From an uncultured Eubacteriales bacterium (GTDB lineage Bacteria; Bacillota; Clostridia; Oscillospirales; CAG-272): a DNA stretch of 9,649 nt. The notes under the pieces were generated by a model. That model was not told the origin of the DNA. It worked only from the letters and a program-made list of their open reading frames with translations, and ran no database searches. Both the position numbers and the translations under genes were made by a program. Shown here piece after piece: positions 1 through 8,526 of the stretch; the first letter of the stretch is position 1, and each line of letters begins with the position of its first letter. The stretch covers positions 1 through 9,649 of the forward strand of contig URZF01000038.1 in NCBI GenBank assembly GCA_900552255.1, in the 5' to 3' direction.

Positions 1-66
1 TCAAAAAATCATGAAAATTTAAGGAAGAAAATCCAAGTTTATCCTAAAAAACACCTCGATTTTTCG
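1..66. other. AT-rich intergenic sequence, no gene seen
   Basis: Strongly AT-rich sequence beyond the operon terminator, in sharp contrast to the coding DNA. I find no open frame with coding character, no convincing promoter and no repeat. What lies beyond position 1 is unknown. Confidence 0.6.
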
Positions 67-103
67 CAAACAAAAAATAAGGCGCTCCGCAGAGGAGCGC
101 CTT
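67..103 (-). terminator. Rho-independent terminator of the pyr operon
   Basis: A perfect 10-bp inverted repeat (79-88 paired with 94-103, five-base loop 89-93) of GC-rich sequence AAGGCGCTCC/GGAGCGCCTT. On the minus strand it is followed by ATTTTTTGTTTG (78 down to 67), a good U-tract. It begins about 30 bases after the pyrB stop codon, where the operon transcript should end. Read on the plus strand, the hairpin is followed by a T-run only after about ten bases, so it may act more weakly in that direction. Confidence 0.9.
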
Positions 104-133
104 TATAATCAAATTTTTTTGCGTAAACCCGGT

Positions 134-1222
134 TTATTTCTTCTTATAAACCTTTTGGTCACAGTAAACACAGCGGTATATCTCATGCTCATGGTCTGCG
201 CAGCGGAACAGCTGCGGCAGCTCCTGTTCCGTCGTCGTGATACAGCGCGGATTCTGACAGCAAAGCCCGTCGATGGTCGCGCCGTCATGAGGAAGCTTCG
301 AGGGCGCGTCTTTTTCCGCAAGAAGCTTCAAAATCAGCGCCATACGAATATATCTGCCGTTCGCCGCCTGCTCGAAATAGCAGGCGCGCGGGTCGTCGTC
401 CACCGCGACGGAAATCTCGTTCACACGCGGCAGCGGATGCAGGATACACAGATCGGATTTCGCATTCTGCAGCTTGTCCGGCGTCAGGATATAGCTGTCC
501 TTGAGACGCAGATAATCGTCGTGAGAAGCAAAGCGCTCCTGCTGGATCCGCGTCATATAAAGGATATCCAGCTCCGGCATGACCGCTTCCATGTCCGCCG
601 CTTCGACATATTCCGACTTGCCTTCTCCAAGGAACTCATATCTGACATAACCGGGCAGCTTCAATTCCTCCGGCGAAATCAGGATAAACCGGATCCCCTC
701 ATAGCGCGACATCGCGGCAATCAGGGAATGGACGGTCCTTCCGAACTTCAAATCTCCGCAAAGACCGACGGTCAGGTGGTCGAGTCTTCCCTTTTTCCGC
801 TTGACGGTAAAGAGATCGGTGAGCGTCTGCGTCGGATGGAAATGCCCGCCGTCGCCCGCGTTGATGATCGGCACGGTCGCACGGCCGGCGGCGACAAGCG
901 GCGCGCCCTCCTTCGGATGGCGCATTGCGATGATGTCGGCATAGGCGCTCACCATGCGCACGGTGTCGGCGACGCTCTCCCCTTTGGAAGCGGAGCTGCT
1001 TGTCGCCTCGGAAAAGCCGAGCACATTGCCGCCGAGACTCATCATCGCCGAGGTAAAGCTGAGCCGGGTTCTCGTGGACGGCTCAAAAAAGAGCGTGCCG
1101 AGAATTTTCCCCCTGCATTTGTCCGAATACGCCTCCGGATTTGCGATGATATCCTCCGCCACGGCGATCAGCTCGTCGATCTCCGCGGTCGAAAGCTCCA
1201 GAATATCGATTAAACTTCTCAT
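134..1222 (-). CDS. pyrB: Aspartate carbamoyltransferase catalytic chain fused to a PyrI-type zinc domain
   Basis: Condenses carbamoyl phosphate with aspartate, the committed step. Residues 1 to about 305 form a complete catalytic chain: FFEPSTRTR (45-53), the 80s loop SSSASKGES with Lys80, MRHP with Arg101, HFHPTQ with His129, [11 protein letters not shown] with Arg162, TRIQQER (224-230), HPLPR (262-266) and YFEQAANG (282-289). It resembles the E. coli class, whose trimers bind PyrI. The protein is 362 residues, about 50 longer than a plain catalytic chain. The tail (about 315-362) has Cys322, Cys327, Cys351 and Cys354 as C-x4-C-x23-C-x2-C, the same spacing as Cys109/114/138/141 of E. coli PyrI; CQNPRCI resembles PyrI CPNSNCI. 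No allosteric nucleotide-binding domain (about 100 residues in PyrI) is present and there is no pyrI in the window. The start follows a weak GGGG site. I infer a zinc-stabilised enzyme without nucleotide control. Confidence 0.96.
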   Translation of the reverse strand: MRSLIDILELSTAEIDELIAVAEDIIANPEAYSDKCRGKILGTLFFEPSTRTRLSFTSAMMSLGGNVLGFSEATSSSASKGESVADTVRMVSAYADIIAMRHPKEGAPLVAAGRATVPIINAGDGGHFHPTQTLTDLFTVKRKKGRLDHLTVGLCGDLKFGRTVHSLIAAMSRYEGIRFILISPEELKLPGYVRYEFLGEGKSEYVEAADMEAVMPELDILYMTRIQQERFASHDDYLRLKDSYILTPDKLQNAKSDLCILHPLPRVNEISVAVDDDPRACYFEQAANGRYIRMALILKLLAEKDAPSKLPHDGATIDGLCCQNPRCITTTEQELPQLFRCADHEHEIYRCVYCDQKVYKKK

Positions 1223-1257
1223 TTTAATCCCCTGCCTTTTTCAATTTTCACTTCAAC

Positions 1258-1899
1258 TTAAGAATGAATCCAGCTTTCATCCTGCGGATTGTTTCGGAAC
1301 GCGATAAGACGCGCGATATCCTCCGTTTTGATATAACCGCATTCGGCGGCGACCTCCGCGATCACATCGAAATTCGTGAGGCTCACGTTTTTGACCTCCG
1401 CCGAGGCGAGCCGCTCCAGCCCCTTTTTCATCCCGTAGGTGAAAATGCTCACGATGCCGAGCACTTCTGCACCCGCCGCGCGCAGCACCTCGACGACCTC
1501 CAGCACACTTCCTCCGGTGGAGATGAGGTCCTCGACGACGACAACCTTCTGTCCCGTTTCAAGCCTGCCCTCAATCTGATTCTGTCTGCCGTGATCCTTC
1601 GCGCCGGAGCGGACATAGCCCATCGGAAGATTCATGAGATGCGCCGTGATCGCTGCGTGCGCGATTCCGGCCGTGGAAGTGCCCATCAGCACCTCGGCCT
1701 CGGGATAATGCTCGCGGATCAGCGCGGCGAGACCTTCCTCCACATCGCACCGCACCGCAGGCGCCGTCAGCGTCAGACGGTTGTCGCAGTACACGGGGCT
1801 TTTGATGCCGCTCGCCCACGTAAAGGGCTTGTCGGGACGGAAAAACACCGCTTGGATATCAAGCAGGTCCTTTGCAATTTTTCTTTGAAGCTGTTCCAT
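1258..1899 (-). CDS. pyrE: Orotate phosphoribosyltransferase
   Basis: Transfers the phosphoribosyl group of PRPP to orotate to give OMP, which PyrF then decarboxylates. It has 213 residues, typical of a bacterial stand-alone enzyme. The PRPP-binding signature VVVVEDLISTGGS is at 119-131. The flexible catalytic loop YVRSGAKDHGRQNQIEG (about 95-111) carries Lys101, His103 and Arg105. An N-terminal FTWASGIKSPVYCDNR stretch and GTSTAGIAHA (73-82) complete the family pattern. The start lies 12 bases after the pyrF stop with AAGGAGA about seven bases upstream. It follows pyrF as in B. subtilis, where the order is also pyrF then pyrE. The 35-base AT-rich stretch after its TAA is the widest gap in the operon. 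Confidence 0.97.
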   Translation of the reverse strand: MEQLQRKIAKDLLDIQAVFFRPDKPFTWASGIKSPVYCDNRLTLTAPAVRCDVEEGLAALIREHYPEAEVLMGTSTAGIAHAAITAHLMNLPMGYVRSGAKDHGRQNQIEGRLETGQKVVVVEDLISTGGSVLEVVEVLRAAGAEVLGIVSIFTYGMKKGLERLASAEVKNVSLTNFDVIAEVAAECGYIKTEDIARLIAFRNNPQDESWIHS

Positions 1900-1911
1900 A
1901 TCGACTCTCCT

Positions 1912-2610
1912 TTAATCTACAAATTCCGCGACGCATCTTCTGTACGCCGCGACAGGGTCCGTCGCCGCCGTAATCGGACGGCCGACGACGATATAATCCG
2001 AGCCGAGCGCCTTTGCACCCTCCGGCGTCGTAATGCGAGCCTGATCGCCTGCGTCTCCGCCGGCGAAGCGCACGCCCGGCGTCACGGTAAGGAACTTTTC
2101 CCCGCAGACGGCATGCACCTTGCCCGCTTCCAGCGGCGAGCAGACCACGCCGTCCAGCCCCGCCCGCTTTGCATTTTCCGCATAGTGCATGACGACCTTA
2201 TCGATCGGCTCCGCGATGAGCAGATCCTCCCGCATGCGCTCCTCACTCGTCGAAGTGAGCTGCGTCACGGCGATGAGGAGCGGGCGCGTCCCGTCAGGGC
2301 GCGTCAGCCCCTCGAGCGCCGCCTCCATCATGGCGACGGTCCCGCCCGCATGAAGATTGCACATATCGACGTCGAGGCGCGAGAGCACCGCCATCGCTTT
2401 TTTCACCGTATTCGGAATGTCGTGGAGCTTCAAATCGAGGAAGATTTGATGCCCTCTCCTCTTGATTTCGCGGACAATCGACGGTCCCTCCGCGTAAAAA
2501 AGCTCCATGCCGATCTTCACATACGGCTTTTCCTCCCTGAATAAATCAAGAAACGCAAAGGTTTCCGCGGCGCCTGCGAAATCGCAGGCGATGATGACGT
2601 CCTTTCCCAT
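1912..2610 (-). CDS. pyrF: Orotidine-5'-phosphate decarboxylase
   Basis: Cofactor-free enzyme that decarboxylates OMP to UMP, the last step of the pathway. It has 232 residues, the normal size of the bacterial group I form. The charged active-site network is visible: Asp10 in ACDF, Lys32 in VKIGMELF, and Asp59, Lys61 and Asp64 in FLDLKLHDIPNT. These are each one less than the B. subtilis numbering (Asp11, Lys33, Asp60, Lys62, Asp65). The phosphate-gripping end has TPGVRFAGGDAGDQ (177-190) and VGRPITAATDP (209-219). The ATG directly abuts the pyrD TAA with no spacer. Its GGAGG (ten-base spacer) is embedded in the last codons of pyrD, so translation is probably coupled. No anomaly is seen. Confidence 0.98.
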   Translation of the reverse strand: MGKDVIIACDFAGAAETFAFLDLFREEKPYVKIGMELFYAEGPSIVREIKRRGHQIFLDLKLHDIPNTVKKAMAVLSRLDVDMCNLHAGGTVAMMEAALEGLTRPDGTRPLLIAVTQLTSTSEERMREDLLIAEPIDKVVMHYAENAKRAGLDGVVCSPLEAGKVHAVCGEKFLTVTPGVRFAGGDAGDQARITTPEGAKALGSDYIVVGRPITAATDPVAAYRRCVAEFVD

Positions 2611-3522
2611 TTAATGCGCACCTCCTATGATATCCGTTAAATTTTCGATTCCGTATTTCTCCATGATCTGAGGCAGGTCGGCTATGATATCGCGGCAGGC
2701 ATAGGGATCCACGAGATTCGCGGCGCCCACCTCGACGGCAGCCGCACCCGCGAGCATCATTTCGATCACGTCCTGCGCTGAGGAAACGCCGCCCATGCCG
2801 ACGATCGGAATTTTCACCGCCTCATAGACCTGATAGACCATGCGCACCGCCACCGGAAAGACGGCAGGTCCGGAAAAGCCGCCCGTCCCGTTGGCGAGCA
2901 CCGGCTTCCGCTTTTTCAAATCGATCCGCATGCCGAGAAGCGTGTTGATAAGGCTGATGCCGTCCGCGCCCGCCGCCTCGCAGGCCTTCGCGATGGAGAC
3001 AATGTCCGTCACATTCGGCGAAAGCTTGATGATGAGCGGCTTTTTCACCGCGCGGCGCACCGCCGCCGTAATGCTTGCCGCGGCTTCGCAGGACGTGCCA
3101 AAGCTCATACCGCCGCCGTGCACATTCGGGCAGGAGATGTTGACCTCGAGCCATCCGACCTGCGGCATCGCATCCAGCTTTTCGCAGACCTCGACATACT
3201 CCGTCTCCGAAAAGCCGCTGACGTTCGCCATGACCGGCTTGTGAAAGCACCGCGCAAGGCGCGGCAGCTCCTCCGCGATGACCGCATCCACGCCCGGATT
3301 CTGAAGGCCCACCGCGTTGAGCATCCCTCTCTGACATTCCGCGATGCGCGGCGTGGGATTGCCGAAGCGCGGTTCCCTCGTCGTTCCCTTAAAGGAAAAG
3401 GTGCCGAGACAGTCGATGTCGTAAAGCTCGGCAAATTCATAGCCATAGCCGAACGTCCCGCTCGCGGGGATCACCGGATTGTCGAGCGGTATCCCGCAAA
3501 GGCTCACCCTTGTGCTCACCAT
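2611..3522 (-). CDS. pyrD: Dihydroorotate dehydrogenase, class 1B catalytic subunit
   Basis: FMN enzyme that oxidises dihydroorotate to orotate; the class 1B form uses NAD+ through PyrK. It has 303 residues, a normal length. A TIM barrel is recognisable from IPASGTFGYGYEFAELYD near the N-terminus, FKGTT with the FMN-contact Lys45, and LNAVGLQNPG. The catalytic-base cysteine is Cys131 in VNISCPNVHGGG; the Cys marks class 1, since class 2 enzymes use Ser. KLSPNVTDI, GTGGFSGPA (212-220) and the phosphate-binding GMGGVSSAQD (242-251) follow. The lack of a membrane-anchoring N-terminus and the neighbouring pyrK both support class 1B. The frame opens with ATG-GTG. The ATG at 3522 lies only four bases after GGAGG, while the GTG at 3519 has seven-base spacing and a GTGA overlap with the pyrK stop, so the true start could be either. 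The TAA stop is followed directly by the pyrF ATG. Confidence 0.97.
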   Translation of the reverse strand: MVSTRVSLCGIPLDNPVIPASGTFGYGYEFAELYDIDCLGTFSFKGTTREPRFGNPTPRIAECQRGMLNAVGLQNPGVDAVIAEELPRLARCFHKPVMANVSGFSETEYVEVCEKLDAMPQVGWLEVNISCPNVHGGGMSFGTSCEAAASITAAVRRAVKKPLIIKLSPNVTDIVSIAKACEAAGADGISLINTLLGMRIDLKKRKPVLANGTGGFSGPAVFPVAVRMVYQVYEAVKIPIVGMGGVSSAQDVIEMMLAGAAAVEVGAANLVDPYACRDIIADLPQIMEKYGIENLTDIIGGAH

Positions 3523-4247
3523 ATGACCTCCCCCTTTTCCAGCACCGGACCGTCCCTGCAGATCCTCTTATTTCCGTATTTCGTCTTGCAGGAGCAGCCC
3601 ATACAGGCGCCGAAGCCGCAGCCCATGCGCTCCTCGAAGCTGAGCTGCCCATCCGAAAGAGAGGCATCCGAGACGGCGCGCAGCATCGGAACCGGCCCGC
3701 AGGCGTAGAAGTACGAATACCGGATCCCCGCCATCGCATCGGTCACAAAGCCGCGGATCCCATAGCTTCCGTCGGCCGTCGCAACGCGCACCTCCGCGCC
3801 CAGCGCACGGAATTTTTCCTCATACAGCACGTCGGCCGCCGAAGCGAAGCCGAGAATCACCGTCGGCATTCTGCCGGCGGCGATAAGCCGCCTGCAAAGC
3901 CCGTACATCGGCGGCGTGCCGACGCCGCCGCCGACAAGCAGCGGCACCTCTCCGGATTTTGTCATATCGAAGCCGTTGCCGAGTCCCGCAAGGATATCGA
4001 GCGTCGCCCCCGCCGGCATTTCCGCCATTTTCGCGGTGCCCTCGCCCACGACCTTATAAAGGATCGTGAGCGTCTGCGCATCCCAGTCGCAGACCGAAAT
4101 CGGACGGCGGAGAAAAAATCCGTCGAGCTTGATATTGATAAACTGTCCGGGCGTCGTAACGGCGGAAGTGTCGCCCGAGAGCGTCATTTCATAAACATCC
4201 CTCGCAATTTTGACATTGGAGCGGATTTCATAGAGTCCTTGTGTCAT
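3516..4247 (-). CDS. pyrK: Dihydroorotate dehydrogenase B electron-transfer subunit (FAD, 2Fe-2S)
   Basis: Iron-sulfur flavoprotein that pairs with class 1B PyrD and passes electrons from the FMN of PyrD to NAD+. It has 243 residues, slightly short of the usual 250-260. The N-terminal FAD-binding barrel has LRRPISV (46-52). The NAD-binding domain has GGGVGTPPMY (106-115) and YACGPVPML (181-189). At the C-terminus a 2Fe-2S motif is formed by Cys210, Cys215, Cys218 and Cys230 (C-x4-C-x2-C-x11-C), with a further Cys220 nearby. The start follows the carB stop by nine bases with a GAGG element just upstream. The 3' end overlaps the start of pyrD, as expected for subunits made in equal amounts. Related PyrK-like proteins serve other flavoenzymes, but adjacency to a class 1B pyrD makes this assignment firm. 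Confidence 0.96.
   Translation of the reverse strand: MTQGLYEIRSNVKIARDVYEMTLSGDTSAVTTPGQFINIKLDGFFLRRPISVCDWDAQTLTILYKVVGEGTAKMAEMPAGATLDILAGLGNGFDMTKSGEVPLLVGGGVGTPPMYGLCRRLIAAGRMPTVILGFASAADVLYEEKFRALGAEVRVATADGSYGIRGFVTDAMAGIRYSYFYACGPVPMLRAVSDASLSDGQLSFEERMGCGFGACMGCSCKTKYGNKRICRDGPVLEKGEVIW
3527..3531 (-). promoter_or_regulatory. Ribosome binding site of pyrD, with ambiguous start
   Basis: GGAGG, part of a longer GGGGGAGG run, lies inside the last codons of pyrK. It is four bases from the ATG at 3522, shorter than ideal, and seven bases from the GTG at 3519. Spacing alone favours the GTG; codon preference favours the ATG. The two starts differ by one residue. Confidence 0.65.
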
Positions 4248-4256
4248 TTTGCCGCC

Positions 4257-7200
4257 TCATGCGTCGATGATGGAGATGCCGAGCGTCGTCTCCTCGAGCA
4301 CGTCGAGCAGCACCTTGACCGTGTCGAGCGCCGTGAACATCGTCACATTGTTTTCCACCGCGCATTGGCGGATTTCATATCCGTCGGAAAGCACGCCGGA
4401 GGAATTCATATCGCGCGTATTGATGATATAGTTGACGTAGCCTTGGCGGATGGAATCGAGGATTTCCTCGCTGCCCTCGCTGAGCTTGCGCACCGCATGG
4501 GTGCGCACACCGTGCGCTTTCAGAAATTTTGCCGTCCCCGCCGTCGCCTGAATGTTGAAGCCCATATTGTAGAAGCGGCGGATCAGCGGCAGCGCCTCCT
4601 CCTTGTCCTTGTCCGCAATCGTGCAGAACACCGTGCCGTAGTTCATGACGTTGGTGCCCGAAGCTTGCAGCGCCTTATAAAGCGCGCGCGTCAGGCTGTT
4701 GTCGTAGCCGATCGCCTCTCCGGTCGATTTCATCTCCGGACTGAGGTAGGCGTCAAGCCCGCGCAGTTTGGAAAAGGAGAAAGCCGGAGCCTTGACATAC
4801 CAGCGCGTTTTCTCCGGGGGATAAATCGACGTGATGCCCTGCTCGCGCAAGCTTTTTCCGAGAATGACGCGCGTGCCGATATCGGCAAGGCTGTATCCCG
4901 TCGATTTCGAAATGAACGGCACCGTGCGGGACGAGCGCGGATTGACCTCGATGATAAAGACGTTTTCATCCTTATCGACGATAAACTGGATGTTATAAAG
5001 CCCGATGATGCCGATCCCGAGTCCGAGCTTTTTCGTGTAATCGAGAATGGTCTCTTTTACCTTACCGGAGATGCTGAACGACGGATAGACGCTGATGGAG
5101 TCGCCGCTGTGGATGCCCGTGCGCTCGACAAGCTCCATGATGCCGGGCACGAACACGTCCGTGCCGTCGCAGACCGCGTCGACCTCGACCTCCTTGCCCT
5201 GAATGTATTTGTCCACGAGGACCGGCTTGTCCTCGTCGATCTCGACCGCCGTTTTCAGGTAATGGCGCAGTCCCGCCTCGTCCGCGACGATCTGCATCGC
5301 CCGTCCGCCGAGCACGAACGACGGGCGAACCAGCACGGGATAGCCGATCTTCGCGGCGGCGGCGACGCCGTCCTCGATCTTCGTGACAGCCCGTCCCTCC
5401 GGCTGCGGGATATGGAGCGCCTCCAGCACCTTTTCAAAGGCGTCGCGGTTCTCCGCCTTTTCGATGGCGTCGCAGTCGGTGCCGATGATCGTGACGCCGC
5501 GCTCGCGCAGCGGCTCCGCAAGGTTGATGGCGGTCTGACCGCCGAGCGAGGCGATGACGCCCTCCGGATTTTCAAGGCGAATGATGTTCATCACATCCTC
5601 GACGCAGAGCGGCTCAAAATAGAGCTTGTCCGAGGTCGTATAGTCCGTCGAGACCGTCTCCGGATTGTTGTTGATGATGATCGCCTCATAGCCGGACGCC
5701 TTGATGGTTTTCACCGCATGAACGGTGGAATAGTCGAATTCCACGCCCTGCCCGATGCGAATGGGACCGGAACCGAGCACGATAATCTTCTTTTTATCGG
5801 AAACGACGGATTCGTTTTCATCCTCATACGTAGAATAAAAATATGGGATATAGCTTTCAAATTCCGATGCGCAGGTGTCGATCATCTTGTAGATCGGAAA
5901 GATCCCCTCGCGCTCCCGCATATGATAGACGTCGAGCTCCCGGCATCCCCAGAGCTTCGCAATAAATTGATCGGAAAAGCCCATTCTTTTCGCTTCGCGC
6001 AGAAGCCCGACGTCCTGCGGTGCTCCCGAAAGCTCGTTTTCCATCGACACGATGTTTCTCACCTTTTCGAGGAACAGCATGTCGATTTTTGTCGCATAGC
6101 AGATAAGTCCGATATCGACGCCGCGGCGGATCAGCTCCGCAATCGCGCAGATGCGGTCGTCCGTTCCGATTTTGATATATTCCATCAGTTCGTCCGTTGT
6201 CTGCGTGTCGAATTTGCTCATATAAAGGTGACAAATGCCGATTTCCAGCGAACGCACCGCTTTGAGCAGGCTTTCCTCGATCGTGCGTCCGATGCTCATG
6301 ACCTCGCCCGTCGCCTTCATCTGCGTGGAAAGTTTGTTGTTCGCCGCCGCGAATTTGTCGAACGGGAAGCGCGGCATCTTCGTCACCACATAATCAAGCG
6401 TCGGCTCAAAGGAAGCGGGCGTATTGGCGATGGCGATCTCGTCGAGCGTCATGCCGACCGCAATCTTCGCGGAAACACGCGCAATCGGATATCCGCTCGC
6501 CTTGGAGGCGAGCGCGGAGGAACGCGACACGCGCGGATTGACCTCGATGAGATAATACTGGAAGGAATGAGGGTCGAGTGCGAACTGCACGTTGCAGCCG
6601 CCCTCGATTTTCAGCGCGCGGATGATTTTCAGCGCGCTGTCACGCAGCATGTGATATTCCTTGTTGGTCAGCGTCTGGCTCGGACACACGACGATGGAAT
6701 CGCCCGTATGGATGCCGACGGGATCGACGTTTTCCATATTACAAATGGTGATCGCTGTGTCGTTGGAATCGCGCATGACCTCGTATTCGATCTCCTTATA
6801 GCCCTTGATGCTCTTCTCCACCAGCACCTCGTGTACGGGAGATAGCTTCAAAGCATTTTTGAGCAGCTCCCGGCATTCTGCCTCGTCGTCGGCAAAGCCG
6901 CCGCCCGTGCCGCCGAGCGTAAACGCGGGACGCAGCACGACCGGATATCCGATCTCCGCTGCTGCGGCAAGTCCTTCCTCTATGGTATGCGCGATGAGGG
7001 ACGGCAGCACCGGCTCGCCAAGCTCCTCGCAGAGCTCCTTGAATTTCTCTCTATCCTCGGCGCGCTCGATGCTCTCGCTGCTCGTGCCGAGCAGCTTGAC
7101 CTGACATTCGCGCAGCACGCCCTTTTTCTCAAGCTGCATGGCGAGATTGAGCCCCGTCTGTCCGCCGATGCCGGGCACGATCGCATCCGGACGCTCATAC

Positions 7201-7436
7201 CGAAGGATCTTGGCGATATACTCGAGCGTCAGCGGCTCCATATAGATTTTATCCGCAATGGAGGTATCCGTCATGATCGTCGCCGGATTGGAGTTGCAGA
7301 GCACGACCTCATAGCCCTCCTCTTTCAGCGCAAGACATGCCTGTGTGCCGGCGTAATCGAATTCCGCCGCCTGTCCGATGACGATCGGGCCGGAGCCGAT
7401 CACCAGTATTTTCTTCAAATCTTTTCTTTTCGGCAT
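4257..7436 (-). CDS. carB: Carbamoyl-phosphate synthase large subunit
   Basis: Synthetase subunit that forms carbamoyl phosphate from bicarbonate, ammonia and two ATP. It has 1059 residues, close to the 1,070 or so usual for bacteria. The gene-internal duplication is plain: [17 protein letters not shown] (about 14-30) is echoed by [16 protein letters not shown] (about 555-570). Each half carries an ATP-grasp domain, with [15 protein letters not shown] (about 298-312) and [15 protein letters not shown] (about 830-844). The C-terminal allosteric domain (about 930-1059) keeps residues matching in spacing the E. coli UMP/IMP contacts: Lys945, Thr965, Thr968, Lys984 and Asn1006 (E. coli 954, 974, 977, 993, 1015). 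Two E. coli ornithine contacts look replaced: Glu892 aligns with Ala883 and Tyr1040 with Met1033. This fits a UMP-inhibited, pyrimidine-type enzyme like B. subtilis PyrAB. The ATG follows the carA TGA after one base, with AAGGAGGG inside carA nine bases upstream. No frameshift is seen. Confidence 0.98.
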   Translation of the reverse strand: MPKRKDLKKILVIGSGPIVIGQAAEFDYAGTQACLALKEEGYEVVLCNSNPATIMTDTSIADKIYMEPLTLEYIAKILRYERPDAIVPGIGGQTGLNLAMQLEKKGVLRECQVKLLGTSSESIERAEDREKFKELCEELGEPVLPSLIAHTIEEGLAAAAEIGYPVVLRPAFTLGGTGGGFADDEAECRELLKNALKLSPVHEVLVEKSIKGYKEIEYEVMRDSNDTAITICNMENVDPVGIHTGDSIVVCPSQTLTNKEYHMLRDSALKIIRALKIEGGCNVQFALDPHSFQYYLIEVNPRVSRSSALASKASGYPIARVSAKIAVGMTLDEIAIANTPASFEPTLDYVVTKMPRFPFDKFAAANNKLSTQMKATGEVMSIGRTIEESLLKAVRSLEIGICHLYMSKFDTQTTDELMEYIKIGTDDRICAIAELIRRGVDIGLICYATKIDMLFLEKVRNIVSMENELSGAPQDVGLLREAKRMGFSDQFIAKLWGCRELDVYHMREREGIFPIYKMIDTCASEFESYIPYFYSTYEDENESVVSDKKKIIVLGSGPIRIGQGVEFDYSTVHAVKTIKASGYEAIIINNNPETVSTDYTTSDKLYFEPLCVEDVMNIIRLENPEGVIASLGGQTAINLAEPLRERGVTIIGTDCDAIEKAENRDAFEKVLEALHIPQPEGRAVTKIEDGVAAAAKIGYPVLVRPSFVLGGRAMQIVADEAGLRHYLKTAVEIDEDKPVLVDKYIQGKEVEVDAVCDGTDVFVPGIMELVERTGIHSGDSISVYPSFSISGKVKETILDYTKKLGLGIGIIGLYNIQFIVDKDENVFIIEVNPRSSRTVPFISKSTGYSLADIGTRVILGKSLREQGITSIYPPEKTRWYVKAPAFSFSKLRGLDAYLSPEMKSTGEAIGYDNSLTRALYKALQASGTNVMNYGTVFCTIADKDKEEALPLIRRFYNMGFNIQATAGTAKFLKAHGVRTHAVRKLSEGSEEILDSIRQGYVNYIINTRDMNSSGVLSDGYEIRQCAVENNVTMFTALDTVKVLLDVLEETTLGISIIDA

Positions 7437-7437
7437 G

Positions 7438-8526
7438 TCAGTTGCCCTCCTTCATAAGCGCAATAAATTCGTCGAACAGATAGGCGCTGTCCTGCGGACC
7501 GGGCGCGCTCTCCGGATGGTACTGCACCGAGAAAACCCGGTCGCGCACGCACCGCACGCCCTCCACGGTATCGTCGAGCAGATTGACATGCGTGACCTCG
7601 AGCCCCGTGCCCGCAATGCTCGCCTTGTCCGCCGCATAGCTGTGGTTTTGAGAGGTGATCTCGATTTTCCCCGTCAGAAGATTTTTCACGGGATGATTAC
7701 CGCCGCGGTGTCCGAACTTTAACTTATACGTCTTTGCGCCATAGGCAAGACTGATCATCTGATGACCGAGACAGATGCCGAAAATCGGATATTTCCCGCG
7801 CAGAGCGCGAATGAGCTCGATCACCGGCGTCACATCCTCCGGATCGCCCGGACCGTTGGAAAGGAAGATACCGTCCGGCTTCATGCTCTCCACCTCGGCG
7901 GGCGCGGTGTTCCACGGCACGACCGTCACATTACAGCCTCTCGCATTGAGAGAACGTATGATATTGAGCTTGATGCCGCAATCGACGGCGACGACGTTGT
8001 ATTTTGCGTTCGCCGTGCGGGAATACCAGCGCTTGCGGCAGCTTACACGGGAAACGGCGTCGTGCGGCACCGGCGTCCCTGCGATGATGCGCAGCGCCTC
8101 CTCCTTCGGCGTGTCCGGCGAGGTAATGATCACGCGGCGGGAGCCGAGGTCGCGGATGCTGCGTGTCAGACGGCGCGTATCGATGCCGGCAATCCCCGGG
8201 ATATGATATTCCTCCATCGTTTCCGACAATGTTTTCGTATACCGGAAATTCGAGGGCAGATCGTTGTATTCCCTCACGATAAGACCGCCGATCGTCGGAC
8301 TTTTCGTCTCGTAGTCCTCATCCGTGATGCCGTAGTTGCCGATGAGCGGATAAGTCATGACGACCATCTGATCGGTGTAGGAGGGATCCGAAACGATCTC
8401 CTGATAGCCTACCATAGAGGTGTTGAATACGATCTCACATACGCGGTCGGTATCCGCCCCGAAGCCGTAACCGTAATATTCGCTGCCGTCCTCAAGGACG
8501 ATTTTTCTCATGATCTGCTTTGCCAT
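7438..8526 (-). CDS. carA: Carbamoyl-phosphate synthase small subunit (glutaminase)
   Basis: Glutamine amidotransferase subunit that hydrolyses glutamine and channels ammonia to CarB for carbamoyl phosphate synthesis. In Bacillus the equivalent is pyrAA. From the chosen start it has 362 residues, a normal family length. The N-terminal CarA domain (about 1-170; [25 protein letters not shown]) precedes a class I glutaminase domain. The nucleophile is Cys252 in GICLGHQ, and the other two triad members are His337 and Glu339 in [20 protein letters not shown] is also present. The same frame is open to an ATG at 8559 and also has an ATG at 8511. I chose 8526 because only this ATG has a well-placed GGAGG (9-base spacer) and it leaves a family-like N-terminus. 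It overlaps the pyrC stop by 19 bases, and its TGA lies one base before the carB ATG. Its place between pyrC and carB suggests a pyrimidine-dedicated enzyme, although arginine synthesis could draw on it too. Confidence 0.97.
   Translation of the reverse strand: MAKQIMRKIVLEDGSEYYGYGFGADTDRVCEIVFNTSMVGYQEIVSDPSYTDQMVVMTYPLIGNYGITDEDYETKSPTIGGLIVREYNDLPSNFRYTKTLSETMEEYHIPGIAGIDTRRLTRSIRDLGSRRVIITSPDTPKEEALRIIAGTPVPHDAVSRVSCRKRWYSRTANAKYNVVAVDCGIKLNIIRSLNARGCNVTVVPWNTAPAEVESMKPDGIFLSNGPGDPEDVTPVIELIRALRGKYPIFGICLGHQMISLAYGAKTYKLKFGHRGGNHPVKNLLTGKIEITSQNHSYAADKASIAGTGLEVTHVNLLDDTVEGVRCVRDRVFSVQYHPESAPGPQDSAYLFDEFIALMKEGN

Noticed and set aside
124..136. Small palindrome TAAACC-C-GGTTTA at the pyrB stop codon
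   Set aside because: Too short, with a one-base loop; it overlaps the stop codon and is probably chance.
119..1213. Plus-strand open frame opposite pyrB
   Set aside because: Antisense shadow of pyrB with skewed Arg-rich composition and no family resemblance. The same reasoning applies to the long plus-strand frames at 1264-2544 and 7762-8853.
1223..1257. Possible separate promoter for pyrB in the pyrE-pyrB gap
   Set aside because: A TTGAAG-like hexamer is present, but no matching -10 element at proper spacing fits in the 35 bases.
3510..6845. A plus-strand open frame of 1111 codons opposite carB, pyrK and the start of pyrD
   Set aside because: It runs antisense through well-conserved genes. 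Its translation is rich in Arg, Asp and His with no recognisable domain, as expected for the mirror of GC-rich codons. It has no function of its own that I can support.
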